Shown here piece by piece: positions 37,101-51,700 of a stretch of 64,000 nt of DNA. This DNA is from Cheiracanthium punctorium. Its lineage: Eukaryota > Arthropoda > Arachnida > Araneae > Cheiracanthiidae. The position numbers and the translations under genes were made by a program. How positions within the stretch are numbered: position 1 is the stretch's first letter; the number at the start of each line of letters is the position of its first letter. The notes below the pieces were generated by a model. The model did no database searches. It was not told the origin of the DNA and worked only from the letters and a program-made list of their open reading frames with translations. The stretch lies in the NCBI GenBank assembly GCA_038373885.1, contig JAWZYV010012274.1, forward strand, positions 62,001 through 126,000. The letters are read 5' to 3'.

Positions 37101-39714
37101 TGAATGCATTTAATGCAGAAAGAATATAGTAAAGAATAGTTGCTGTTGTATAGTAAAAAATAGTTGTTCATTTTTCTTAAAAATGACCAAAGAAAAATCA
37201 AACAATGTTCTGCGACTGGCTTTTATGCTTTCCTGACAAGAAACTAACTAATATCAGGAAATATTCCCTGATATGAGTTCCGCCTCAGCACCTTTGACAG
37301 GCACACAATTGTCTATGCATAAATATTTATGCCAATGTCGATTCTACGTCTGCCCTCATATTCATTGAGCAGAGCATTGCTTGTTGGTTCGTTTTGCAGC
37401 CTTCCTCTGAATCCTGACGCCAGTTATCGAATGACAAATGGCATCAGGCATGCGTATGTCTATATCAAAGGGATGTTTGTAACTTGTTTCTTTGTCAAGT
37501 AAACAAAACACGAATTCGAATTCTCGATACTTAAAATTGTTAGGTAGTGGTGAACTTGTCAGGGAAAGAGACTAATTTAGCATTCCTCCATCAGGGGATA
37601 AAAACATGGGCGCCGGCAGAATATTTCCCAGGGGGGGAGGCAAAGACTACTCCAGGGGGGGAAAGACTACTTCAACGTATGGTTACCATGTTGGAAAGAG
37701 CAAAAAAGCAAGGGAAAACACTGTATACAAAAATCCAGGGGGGCATTGCCCCCCTTTGCCCTATGCTGCCGGCGCCCATGGATAAATAGTATCCCTGGCA
37801 GGGATCAATTAATATTTCGCTATCCAGGGATATTACATTCCTCAGCCGAGGACGATCCCGGGCACCCCCCCCCCCGTCAATTCGTCAATTCGCACCTTGC
37901 ATTGGTACCCTGTCTGAAGAAAACGGTAAAGTGCGGATAAACATTTAGGGCAGATTCTAAATATGGAACTTTACAGTGCAATGTGCATTCCAAACTGCTA
38001 GAATTTCTATATTGCTGGAAGGGGTAGCAATTCATAGTAGTGCAGCAAAAACATGGCGCCGGCAGAAAACAAGTGAAAAGGCGACGAAATTTTACACGGT
38101 ATTATATTTTTAGAAAATTTGTTACTTCAAGCATGTAATATTTTTTTCTTTTCAAGCGAAGATACGTATCAAGACGGTTACCTTTTGTGTTAATTTCAAA
38201 TAAAAAAATTCAAAATGCACTCAAAAAAATTATCAGTGTATGATTAAGTAAGAGAAAATGATAAGCTGATATTGAATAAATCAAGAACATCATTCATGAC
38301 TAAAATTTCGAAACAGTTTGGTTTTTTGCCGCCTATAGCTACTTTTCATTGTTTTGCGATGTATAGGCATAGGGAGTATACCTATGCCTTAGTGGTGTAG
38401 GGGTAGGGGTGTCCCAAAAAAGGTGGTAACTCGCTTTAATTCTTTATCTATTACAGATAAGTGGACAATGTAAATTGAAAAAATGTTCTAAATAAGGCAG
38501 AAAAGAAAGACGACCCAACAAAAATCTCCAATCAGATGTTCTAAAAAGTGTCAGAAATATGAAGATACATATATGCTGACTTAAACCATTTTTCAATGGC
38601 TCTAGAAGGGAAAAAATCACTTCGAATGATCGCATTTCAGGGGTCGAACAGAACTTACGAAAGAAAATAATTTTTCCCCACTCTATCAATGAACGTTTAC
38701 ATGCAAAATCATGTATAGCCCCGATCATATTTGTGTAAAGTTATCTCGACGTTTTATCATGAAAGACTGAAATATTGTACATCATCTCATTAGTGTATGG
38801 GGCACATTTTACTAACTGGGAATTTTTTGCACCCGGGATAGTGTACAAATTTAAAAAGTGTGATTTTTTAAAAATTAATCAGAGGACATTTTTTTAACGT
38901 AGTCGTTTTTCTACCTTATTTTGAACATTTTTTTTCCAATTTACATTGCTGACTTATGTCCAATAAATAAAAAATTAAACCATGTTACCACCTTTTTGGG
39001 ACACCCTGTATATACTATAATAATTTCCAATGAATTGCCCGTGAAACAGAGAGTCATGCGCTTCCATTTCTGTAAAATGTCGTAATGACGTAATTAACAC
39101 CGCCAAATATTCCATCTGGCCAACGTGTGGCAAATGCCAAATCAGCATCCTAACTTCAGATCAGAAACTTATTTTAATAAGTCATTTTCAAATCACCATC
39201 TGTGCTTTTCAGATTTCTAAAAGCTATTATTTTTTAGTGACATTGAAATTCTGAGATATGAAATACGAATAGTTGATTTTAACTTCAATCATTATTATTA
39301 AAGGTAAAACAATTGTGAAATATGTCAACGATTTGTTATTATAGAATCCCTATCCGCTTGCTACCCGAATGAGCTGTGTGAAACTCTAGTAATGTGCCCT
39401 AATTATGAAAAACCTAGAAGTTTCACTTTACAGATTAAAAAAAAAAAGTCAACACGTAATTGTTGAAGTAGACAAAGATAATTTTATTCGATTCTTTAAA
39501 AGCAAAATTTAAAAAACGTGTCAGTAACGAAGTATTGTATAAGTTTTTATTTTTTGTGAAATAATGATCCCGTTGGTTTTCGGCATTCATGAACATTAAA
39601 CAAAATATTCAATAAACTATTGCAAAGAAATTCAGAGCTTGGTTAATGCACCGAAACGTACTCTACGAATTCGTTAATATTAAAGTGGAACAGATGCGTT
39701 ACACACATCTGCAC

Positions 39715-39751
<37 letters not shown>

Positions 39752-42700
39752 GAAAAAGGTCGCCAAAGTTCTACGAAAATATGTTTATATGGTAACCCGT
39801 AGCAATATTAAATACTTAGAAATGACAACCCACTTGAAAAATGCCATTCTGGCACACTGAAATGATACCTATCGCACCTGCGAAATTAAAATAAAGAGCT
39901 GAGAATAACTTCATAGGACTTGCTCATCATTGATTGCATAGCTGCCAACTTTTACGGTATATAATTAACTACTTTTTGTTAACAATAAATTTGTTTAATA
40001 TTTTTTTCAAAATAGCAACCAACTCTCACATAAAATGAGAAATTTTGCTATTTTCTAATCCGAAAATTATTGTTTTGAAAAAGTGGTTAATTATATTCCG
40101 TAAAAGTTGGCAGCTGTGTGAATATTTCACACCAAGAGACCCCCCCCCTAAAAAAATAGAATTAGAAATAATTTATAGTAATGCATATATATACAGTGAT
40201 CTCTCACTTATACGCGTTTTAAGGGATCGATTTAAAATCGTGTATAACTGAGACCCGCGTCTTATTTTCTAACTCTTCATCTAAATTATGAAAGACAAAA
40301 CATTTAAAAAAATTTGCTTAGTAACATTTTTTTAGTTAAAAGTGTAGCATTATATTTTAAAATGCTTAACTATACAAGTAAGTTTAACTTTCAATTCAAA
40401 AAAAAGAATGAACGTATAACTTCATTTTACATAGTAGGAACTTTAATTGAACTAATCTATCAAAATAGGGTGTTTCAATGCTGTAGTTTATTTTTGTTTA
40501 GGCCGCATTTTTAATGCAATCTCTTCTAACTCATTAAAATGTGTTATTGTATTTGAAGTTAAGCCATAATTTTACAGACAGCGTCTCAATTTTTCTAGTT
40601 GCAGTTAAACTCGATTTTTTTAGCTCTCATCCTCATGTAATACCCAGACCACAAGCTGCAAGTACCCTGTGCGATAATCAAAACCTGCGTAGTATAATTA
40701 AAATTAAGGTGAAGTCCTAGTCAGGCATAGCCCCTATACTCGCTATGTTACAATCATCTGGACCAGTTCCTTTAGAAACTGCTTTGTATAAAACCTTCAA
40801 ATTTGGTGAATAGGTATGCAAATGATCATTTAATAAAATAACATAAATTAAAAATGCTGAAATGGCTTCTAATATATTTTATTTTTCATTTGAAAGCCTT
40901 CCGTCAATGTTTCTGCAGTGGCGCCATCTGGAGAATGGAGCATTGGCATAAATATTTCAAATGAAAAATAAAATGTATCAGGCACTAGCTTCCTGTTTTT
41001 AATTTATGTCATTTTATTGAATGATCAATTTTGTACCTATTCACCAAATTTCAAGAATTTATACAAAATAGTTTGTAAATGAACTGGTCCAGATGATTGT
41101 AACATACAGGATATAGGGGATGTTGCTTACTAGGACTTCACCTTAAGTAATAGCTTTCATTGCGTTTTCTAATAGATGTGTGCTTTATTCTTACAGGTAA
41201 ACAGCCACCAGTTTCTTTAAATGTGTCTGTAGGAGTCGTTTATTCAGTGGACACATGTTCAGATGACGTACTTCAAGATATGAAGAGAAAATTCTTCAAG
41301 ACATTTGAGGTAGTATGTTTGGTCCGATTTTACAGATTTCGTTTTCTTTCTTATTCAGTTATTTTTTTGGTGGCTAACTAAATGAAATATTTTTAGGAAT
41401 AAATTACATAAAAACTATTATAATTAAGTTTTATAAATATTGGAATATGCTAAAATATATTGTTACCCAGAGTTCGTGCCAGTTTTTAACAGGTGCTAGG
41501 ATAAATCTTTGAATGTATCAATATAATGGAGGGGGGGGGGAGAAGACATCTGCACATTGTAAGTCGATAACAATTATCTATCATATTTTGTTCATAATAA
41601 TGCTATTGTTTCTGTATTATATATACCCTTTTATGCAGGGTGATTCGCTAGCGTACTGACAAACTTGTAGAGGGTATACGGGGTACAGAGACGGTTCAGA
41701 ATCACATAGCAATGAGGGGTCGGAAACGTCGTCTTCAAGTGCCTGCTGATAATCACTTTGGAAGAAGTGTAGAAGTGTGCGTCTCATTTCTTTAACAAGT
41801 TTCATAAATAATGGGCTTTCCTCTGGCAATTTCATATGTATAATGAAAGAAACAAATCTGAAATAACAATTTTTATCCAGTGCAATCGGTGAAAGAGGGA
41901 TTAGTGTTCGAAAAACCATGGTCGGAAAGTCTACTATCACTTGAACACTTCTTCTAAAGTGATTATTAACAGGTGCATGAAGACGACGTTTCCGACCCCG
42001 CATTGCTATGCGATTCTGAACCGTCTCTGTACCCCCTACACCCCCTGAAAATTTGAAAGTCTGGTGGCGAATCACCCTGTATATGCAAGAAAACAAACCA
42101 TTTTCTTTTACCACACACAGTAAGGGTAGAAATGTTACACTTGCAGTAACTATGTGCTGTATACAGTGGCGTAGCCAGAAATTTCTCATTTGGGGGGGGG
42201 GGGGGTACGACTACTGCAGATCACGTAAATGCGGTGTGATAAGGGATTGAAGAATATACATTTTGTATGGCAAAAAAATTCTCATGAGGGGTGTTGTGAC
42301 CCCCTATCCTCCCCCCTTGGCTATGCCACTGACTGTATACAATGAATGTTTTATAGTTGCAAAAATTACTCAAAAGATGGTGTACTAGGTTGCACATAGT
42401 CGACCTAGAACTTCAGGAAAAGGTATTGTCCGAGAATTAAGGTCACATAAATCAGCAGAGAGTTGTTTAAAATTTAAGAAACAACCTAACGTTTCTAGAT
42501 CTCTTTCCTAATGGCCTTATTCACCACCAAATACTTATGGCATGCGAATGAATCCAAACACGATCGTGTTAAAGTCGTAGGTAAGATATCTTACCGATGA
42601 CTTTAACACGCGCGTTTGTATTAATTTGCGGTCAAGTGTTTGGAAACAAGGCCATTAGTCTTGTAATAGAAAATTAAGTTTTGATTTTTTAGCAAAATTG

Positions 42701-45700
42701 CCTTACAAAAGCAGTAGTGAAACACCATTTATAAAGCGGATTGTGGGGAGAGATATAAAATGAATTATTCAATAAAATATTGAGTAAAGAAAAAGGTTTC
42801 GTGCTAAATGTATTGAGTCGCTGTTTATCCAAGGAAAGCCACAGTCTGGATCTAGTGGAACTGGAAAGAAATCTTGCATTAGCAAATTTTATGTAAGTTA
42901 AAATGGTAAAAAAAAGGGTTGCAATTTGATGAAAAGGCAACTTAATTAAAACCTATAAAAAAGGACGACCTAATATTGCATAATTTCATTGTAGAGCTTC
43001 AGGTTGAACTTGATAATAAAACTGCGTAATAATTACGTAAAAGCATTGTAGAGTCATAGGAGTCAAACATTTTGCAATAAAAACTAATAGAACATAGCTG
43101 GAATTTTCTACCACACTCGTTATATGTTTTTCTGATATTGCATTTTTTCTAGCAAAAACTTAATACTCTTTTGTAAAACTATAGAAAATCAAGTATACAA
43201 AACTTGAAAAATTCTGGAGGCTACACCTGCATAATTGGACAAACACGCATAAATGAAAGTTCCTTAAAAATTGGTAGATTTCCAGACAGTTCAATATTTT
43301 CCTTTTGTTCTATAAACTGGAATTTATTTTGGCAACTATTTTACAAAAAGGTAGAATTTTCAACTGCCAATCGTGTATTGATTTAGAATTAATGATTAAT
43401 AGTTGCATAAATAAAATTGCTGCCTTTTATATTTTGCGATAATCTTAAAGAAAAGAAATCGAGTAGTGCCTTAATCTATCTAGTGCTTGCGTTTTATGAA
43501 CATAATCAGCTGAAACTGTCGAAATGCAATAGAGAATTTAAGTGAAAATATAAGAAATATTAATATGCTTTATCCTGAAACGAGTATACTCTGCCAATAT
43601 TTATTTTTAAAGTAATATGTGCTCTAAATTGTATATTTTAGTTTCAATTTACTTTTTCTTCTTGAAAATTATTTTACAGCTTTGAATTTTTGTTGTTTTG
43701 ATTTTAGAAACTTCCTCAAGTGTTTTGTCCTAAAAATAAAGGTTGTTCTCCTGAAAATGTTCATGTTGCTTGCAATCCTATTACTTCACGCAGAAAACGA
43801 AGTTTTGAGCCGAATAAAAAATTGAATCGCCTGATTCGTGAAGTACAGAAACAGAAACTCACCATACGGTTTGATGTTATGGTGTTTCCAAACGAAACGG
43901 TAAGTAAAAATTAGATTTGATTGTTACAAAAAATTAGGAAATACGAGGTCCATTCAATAAATAACCGGAAAAGTTCTATAAAAAATACAAAACTTCAACA
44001 AAGTTTGTGTTACTTAGTTATTTTTTGGTGGTATCACAGAACTATTATCAGATGAGCTATTATCAGATCGCACAGAACTATTATCAGATCGCGAATGGGA
44101 TTCTGGTAATCTATGAAACAAGATGGAAGCACCCTTGCAGGGTTGCACCAATATGGATTAGCGGAGTGTCAGTCAGTGGAGCATTTGGACAACCCTAGAG
44201 CCAGGGGACAATTTCCCACTGCGCGACAGCAATTAGCTTTGGTAATGTACTTCAATTGGAAAAACCCGATTTTTAACATTCAAAAAGGGTATTAAATTCA
44301 AGTTGTTGGGTGATTGTAATGAATTGAATCGATTAAACAAACTTTCGACTTTGATTTCCATAGGGAAAATTGTGTTTTGAAGTGATTTAGTATAATTAAA
44401 ATGGATGCTTCTAACACCCTTTTTTCATTGTTTAATACAATAGGAATACAATGGGAAAATCTGAGCAGAAGGAGAGGCAGTCTATTGTCACTCAGATGAT
44501 GTCACTGGAACGTCCCGTCGATATGGTGTATGGCAGAGGCAGCCAACTTTAGTGTACTGCTCTATTTATCATGTGGCATAATCAGTTTCAAAGATAAGAT
44601 ATCGCGAACAATCGACCAAAATTGCCTTCTTGATCGGACGGTCGATCGCGAATGGATTTATTGGCCGCCCCTGCTCTATAAATTTCAATTAGTGGAAGGG
44701 TTGAATCCAATCGAAATCCACCGTTGGATGGCAGTGCAATATGGTGAAAGTTGTGTCATCTTACGGTGAATTTCGATTGGTTTCAACCCTTCAGCTAACA
44801 GAAATCTATTCAGCTATTGACTCTGCTTGCTCTTTCTCATTCAAACAACATGGTCAAAACCAAGGCGGTAGCCCAGAAAAAAATTTCGGGGGGGGGGGAT
44901 ATGTAGCGCTTAATTTTTTTCATCTATAACTGATTTCTAGAGTTAACGCAAATAAAAAAACTATTATTTGCGTTATAAAAAACTATTATTTGCATTATTA
45001 ACATTTATACTGTGTAATAATTTTCTAGAAAATCAGAAATACGAATACCTATTGAAATATTATGATTTCGATTTCCTATAGATTTTTTTTTTTTTTTTAA
45101 ATCATGAACACTTACATTTTTAATAAATAATTTCGAATTATTTTAACATTTGATATTTACAATTTAAAATATAAAATGCGTTTAAAAAAGTAAAAATATT
45201 TTTAGTCTCATAGTTTTATTTCATCATCTTGCATTTGTTGCCATTTTTAAAATGATATGGATCTGTTTAATTTTTTACCCTTCGAAAACTGTCGCTTGCT
45301 TTTTAAATGGCCGTAATTTGAATTCGCATAAAATAAAAGTAGGATCAGTTTTAGAATCTTATAGAATGGGTCTTTATTTGAGACAAGATTTCAAAAATGT
45401 GAATTTTCACCATAAATTATTTTTAAACATAAGTAGGATACATAATTTACGTGTGCACAATGTCCCATTTATCAGACTACTCGCATGCAAAAGTTACAGA
45501 TAAATCGATTAGAAATATACTATTTAATTAAGTGATTACTTTGAGTATTGAATACTTTTCAACCATTATTTTTTTCATTATTCTGAAGACATTCATGTAT
45601 GGTTATTACGATACAGAATTTCTCTATGCGAACAGAAGAACATTATTTTTTAATTAATGTTCTTCATTTTGCGTTAGAGGAACCTTGTTTTGTAATGGAA

Positions 45701-48700
45701 TCAATGTTCTTCTTGATTTCATTAGACAAATTTCCCACTAAGTAACTAAAATATTATACTCACTATCATAGCATCATATCCTCAAAAAGTGTCTAAAAAT
45801 CTCATTAACAGACTTTCTCAAAGATAACTCAATATCATATAACAATGTGAGGTCGTAAACATTACCTTTCAGCACCACTTAAAAATATATTTTAAAAAGT
45901 TATCGAAGTTCCTCTCCATTTTCAATTCGCGGTTTGAAAAATACGTAAATAAATAAAGTTATTTCACAAAATAAATTCAGCCAAAATTAGCAAAAGTTTT
46001 ATTATGAATGCTAAAATTTTCATAGGTTTTTCCTTTTTTAATCAAACATAATTAAGGAAATTTCAGCTCTTTTAAAAAATGATGCTGCATCTAGAGATAA
46101 TGCTTTTGACCTGCTCTTTTTCAAACTTGTAAATAACAGATCCTTTTACAATTCCAAAGTTTTAAGAAATTATCTATATGATTTATTTTGTTTTTACATT
46201 ATTTAATTTTATGGTTTTAATCGAAATTGCCTTTTTTTTATACCTTTTTCAGGAGCTTGTAAATGAAATAGGAACAAATGATTCTTCTAACTTCATCGTA
46301 AAAGAAATAGAGAATAAAATATCTTTAGATGTAAAGAATGCGTATAACATGTCTCATGTACCACATCCTAACGTAGAGTTTGAAATTGCTGCTGTGTGTT
46401 CTGTGGGTCAAATCAACGTAAATAATTCTTGCAGTAAGTAACTGTATTCTGTTCTAAGCATGGCTGTGTGGCTGAAAGCTTTTGATATAAGTGTCTGTTT
46501 AAAATTCATTCATTAGAACTGGCGGGTCTAGAAATGTTTCTGGAAGGGGCAATAAGAATGGCAAAGCATTGTATCAGCGATGGTTCACTCTCTCTCTCTT
46601 TCTATTTAATTTTGCTTTTTTTCCGCTTTTCATTGTAAGTATTGAACCCCTGTTTAACCTATTCGCTCTTATTTAAAAAGACGCTCCTTCTTTGACCGAT
46701 TTTACTTCCCAGAACGGGTCTTTAACTATTGACTCTTGGTTCTGGGGACCAGCGCAATCACCTATTTTAACTACCCTAGTAGCACAATTTGTCAAAAAGA
46801 CGTTTAAAACTCGTTTTTTAACGTCGGAAAACGTGTTTCCAACGTAATTTGAACGTTTTTTGAACTAGTTGTGCTACTAGGGTAGGCCCTGTTTGGCTTT
46901 TGTCTGCTAAACTAACTGAATCTCGGATTCGTGAGGTAACTGCGCTTTTCATCACCTGCAGCTACAAATGTTACAGTTTTGCTCTGCCTTTTCTGCATAG
47001 GTTTATTCTCTCTTAGTAGAAAAGTTACTGACAGTAGATATCTCAGCCTTGCTCTTCTAAGAATCTTAGGAAAGGCTTTGATTTTGCTCTTGCGGTTGGA
47101 TAAAGTCGAAAAACCAGGAGACATCAGCGGCCAGTTGGTACACCCTCTTGGAAAAGTATTCGAGTAAGAGAGAAATTTTCTACTTCTGTTTCCTAAATAC
47201 ATTGTTGCTCTTCATAAAAAGTGCAACAATTAATATTTTATAACAAGTTTTTAAATTTCTTTAAAGTGATTTCCTTTAAAAAATAATTTGTTATTTACAT
47301 AATCATGGAAGAAAGTTCATCTTGCACCAGAATACATTTTCAAAAATGCGTCGGTGTTTTGGAGTTAAGATCTCAATTGAATAGGGCAGAATATAGCACA
47401 GGCACCTGTTTACTGGTATTATTAAAAAGGAACAATGGTGAAGATTCCTATTCTGTATCTGTTTTGCTCCCGCATGAACACTCAGAAACTCGACTTTTTA
47501 GTTTTTTCCGATGATGGGAGTTGCTAATAAAATTTCCCAAATACTCATTCCGAAACCGTGATTAGATAAATTCAAACCTGAATGGAGATTCTTCTCTGCT
47601 GTTCATCATTCATCAATTTTCATTCGCACTTTGTTTTTCATATTGATGATTGAGTGACTGTTTCAAATAAAAATTATAAAATTTGTGTAAGTGGGGCGTT
47701 TATCAAGAAATAGTAATTTAGAAAATAAATCATTTTTAAAGACTGTGTGCTGTACTTTGGTCAGCGCGTGAGTGTTTTAGTCTTATTTGTTTTTAAAATA
47801 TAATTTCAAAATTTTAGTAAACTGTCCTAGTGGGACATACAAAGACGACGTTAGTGAAAGCTGTATTCCCTGTCCACAAGCTTCTTATCAAGATGAAGAA
47901 GGCAAATTATCCTGCAAGGCATGCCCAGTGGGTTTTACTACACACCAAGAAAAGTCAAAGTCAAAAGAGGACTGCAAAGGTATCTTTCTGTTTCGTTTAT
48001 TTTTACGTGCTTATTAATTTCTTTTTAAGAATTTATTTTAATATTACCAGTTGTTCTTTACTAATATTGTACAAGTATGCAGAAATTTGATGATATTTTA
48101 ATCTTAAAAATCTAGAATGAATATTTCACACTACTGGCCATTAAAACTGCTACATCAAGAAGGCGACACGCTACACACGCATTTGCACGACAGGTAGAAG
48201 ATGTGATATGCATCATCACATTCATGCAGAGTAGGCGCCACTTGCGACACGCGACACCTACAGTGTGTTTAAATAAAGAAATTGTTGCTGGTTTCTCATA
48301 CACAAAGTGCATTTGAATGTTGCTGCGTGGTTAATATTGGAATGTCTCGTGTAAGAGGAAAAAATGCTTACCAGCCGTATCCGACTTTGATACGAATTGA
48401 AATGCCCATAATGGGACTGCTGTTAATCGTATCACAGTAGTGCTGCTCGTGTCTCTCCAGATCCCATGACTGTCTTTTAAATATGGAACAGGTTCAGGAC
48501 TATCATACGGAAAAGTACTGTCAGAACTATCATACCGAACACCGTGCTGGATCTCAACGGTCCGCTATTACTAACAGCCCAAAAGACAGACGTTACCCGC
48601 CTGGCCTTAATGGATCATGCAGCCACGTCACCAGCCCTGAGGCAAGAAATGGGGCCGTTTGCAGGGCAGCAAGCGTTTGCACTAACAGTTCTTTGACGTT

Positions 48701-51700
48701 TGCATCTGAATGAATTGTCAGCTCGGCGACCATGGCTACGGCCACCCTTGAAGCTGCATCATCACCAGAAGCGCCCTCAATGGTGTGATGAACGATGAAC
48801 TTGGCCGCAGAAGTGGCCTGACGTCTTCTTTTTAGACGAATCCAGGTTCTGTTTAGTGCATGATGATGGTCTATATTTAGAGGCATCGGAGAGGTTGCAC
48901 ATTATCAGCATGCATTCGACATCCCCTGGAGTGATGGTATGGGGTAATATTGGACACACGCCTCGGACCTCTTATTTGCTCGCATGGACGGCACTTTGAA
49001 CAGTGGTTTCTGTTGTGTTAAGGATAAGTTTTCTGTTGTGTTAAGGCTCGCGGCTCTATCCTTTGTTCGTGGCCTGCGAAACGCTACGTTTCATCAGGAT
49101 AGTACACGACCGCATGTTGCTGGTATTGTTTGGACCTTCCTTTACACAGGAAATGTTCGGCTGTTGCCCTTACTGGCACGTTCTCCAGATCTTTCACCAA
49201 TACCAATAGAAAATGCTTGATCAATAGTTGTTGAGCAACTGGCTCTCACTGTACGCCAGTCACTACGGTTGATGTATGACATTGTGTTAATGCTGCATGG
49301 GCAGCAGCACCTGTAAATACCACCCAATCTCTAACTCAATGACCCGGCGTATGAGAGCTGTTATTGCTGCCAGAGGAGGTTCTTTCTGGGAGCTGATTTC
49401 TGAAGATTTCTGCTTTTAAATTTCTTGAAAATTTAATCACTTGACACTTTCCGTGTAATGTATTTGTCCAATAAAAATCCTTTTGTTATTTGCATTTTAT
49501 CTTGGTGTAGCAATTTTAACGGCCAGTAGTGTATCATACCTGTGTATTTTGAATAAACTCTGATTTAGAGCAACAGTTCTCAGTATTTTATGTTTTCTTT
49601 TTCATAGTTCTATTCAGTATATATTTCATGCAATATTTTATTATTAAATTTTTTAATGTTCTGGCATAACTGAACTTAGTTTTCCACAGTTAGAACGCAT
49701 ATTCAAAACTGTGATTTGAGCTTTTATTAGAATAAATATTTCTTCAAGCGAACATTTTGAAACATAGAATTACTGTCTTGATGGATCAACTGTGGAAGTT
49801 TTTATAAATAACTACCTAAAATAATATGAAATAAATTTTTGTCTTTAGACTTAGGATAAAGGAAATGGCTGTCCATTGGCCTTACAAATAAGTAATTGGG
49901 TAGCGATCTCAGTTCCGTTTAAAGATTTTTTAAATTATTTTAGGGAGGATTTTTGTTACTACTGTGAAATAGCTAATTACTTGAAACTTATGAATTGAGT
50001 AAGGTACAATATTTAAAAATGAAAGGAAAAGTAGACTAATTATAGTTATCTTTATTAATATTATACTATTTAGGGAAAATTGGGGGTGCTTCATTTTCTG
50101 AAGTGTTTATGGACGAGTCACCATTCTGCTTGGTCTTTAGTGTCTGTAGTTTTGAACAGTTGCCTCTGAAATACAGAATTCGCTTGTATCGCTTATACGG
50201 TTGAAGTTATTCTGTTATGAAGACAATTTGTGAAAAGTGTGACGCATGGATCCGAGTTGTCAACATGCAAAATATAATTTAAATTCTTTATAAATATGAT
50301 ATATAGGGTGTCCCGTAAACAGTGATCTAGGCTTTTATTTCTTAAATATTGGACATAGACATATACAATAAATTACAAAGTTACGTAAAAAAGGGTACAT
50401 GATTCTATGGGAGAGATTAAAATTTTCAGACTTTACCGAAATAAAATATCGGTTTTGTATACCACCTAATTAATGCAGAGGTCACATTTTACCAGTTGGG
50501 ATTTTTTGTATGGGCATTGTATAAAAATTTAAATTTTGTATTTATTTAGATTTAATCGCCTGAAAATTTTAACCGATTTTATAAAATTCTGTACACCTTT
50601 CTTTCTGTAGCTTTGCAAGTTACAGTATGATCAATATTGAATGAATAAAAGCCTATGCCACTGTTTTTGGAACACGGTGTATGTTTGAATATTAACATCT
50701 ATTCAGTTCTTGCATTATTAACTTATTATTTTCAGGTTACAATAATGCTTATCGTAAAGTTGAATGAAAATTCAAATCATTATTAAGTTCTTAGTGTTTT
50801 ATATAGCTAAAAGCAGAGATTTCGATGAATATGTCCTGGTTTAAAGCTACACTTTCAACACTTTAGGTCCTTGCCAACCAGGCACTTACTCTGAAACAGC
50901 ATTTGAGCCTTGTCTAGCATGCCCCCGAAACACGTATCAAAACAAAGGCACGAGGAAAGACTGTCAGAAATGTCCCCAAGGACTATATACATGGAGAGTT
51001 GGAGCGAATTCGTCGAGTGATTGCGTAGGTAAGTTGAAAAATACAGACACGTAAGTGCCAGGAATTAAAACTCCAGCAAAATTGTCAGTTCTTTTTTTCG
51101 ATATTTGTTTTCACATTTAAATCTTCTAAATTATTTTAACTTAATAAAAATTTATAATAAAATTTCATTAAGTACATTGGAACCTGGTGAAGTGACCACC
51201 TGTCTTACAGAGTGACTACTTTTGTTAAATTTCACTTTACAAACCTGGAACTATTTCACCTTTGTAAAATGATCACCTCCGTAATGATAGCCGTTTTGTT
51301 ATTCCCGAAGATGGTCACATTAGGCAGGTTTCACTGTAGTAGTCTTATTGGATTGATGTGGGTAGACGTATTTGATTCATGTATTAGGGGGATTGAAAAG
51401 TAATGTCTTTTTTATGTATAAAATTCAAACAAATAAAATTTCAACAAGTCTTCAATTACAAACTGGCAGTGCCTAAACATTCGGTTCACATGTGTTAATT
51501 TTTACAACTAGAAAAATTCTAGTTAGGTAATATGTATTATTAATTTTATAGGTAATATGTGTTACTTTTTCAAGAAAGATTTCCACCCTCCCCTTTTTTC
51601 ACGACTACCCTCTTCGGAGGATAATATTCAAAATGTTCTGAAATTCATTTTTAGATACTCGTGAGTGCTGTATTTTACTGCAAGAATTTTATGGATATTT

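Larger units (their letters stand above)
35967..41196 (+). other. Intron 12 (phase 1), about 5.2 kb
   Basis: Holds two CATGGGCG-ended elements (36436-36596, 37605-37780), a CAGGGTGTCCC fold-back (38405-39008), an (AAT)n run (39716-39751) and a fold-back element ending 50 bp before exon 13 (40708-41142). I see nothing in 36850-37560 or 39010-39700. Confidence 0.8.
41310..43707 (+). other. Intron 13 (phase 0)
   Basis: Contains a CAGGGTGATTCGC fold-back (41636-42079) and a hAT-like MITE (42164-42331). The 42540-42640 stretch has a short inverted repeat around CGATCGTGTTAAAG. Nothing is recognised in 42680-43700. Confidence 0.75.
47980..50866 (+). other. Intron 16 (phase 1)
   Basis: Half is a dead Tc1-like transposon (48129-49531). 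A TAGGGTGTCCCG-type element follows at 50305-50680. The remaining 49532-50300 is AT-rich with nothing recognised. Confidence 0.8.

Noticed and set aside
41617..42189. 190-codon open frame on the minus strand
   Set aside because: It lies across the CAGGGTGATTCGC fold-back; the two inverted arms create symmetric open frames and the peptide has no recognisable domain.
46900..47200. Overlapping open frames on both strands in intron 15
   Set aside because: No domain, no codon pattern, no splice context; likely chance or an unrecognised repeat.
48593..48959. Minus-strand open frames inside the Tc1-like element
   Set aside because: The transposase similarity is on the plus strand; these are antisense.
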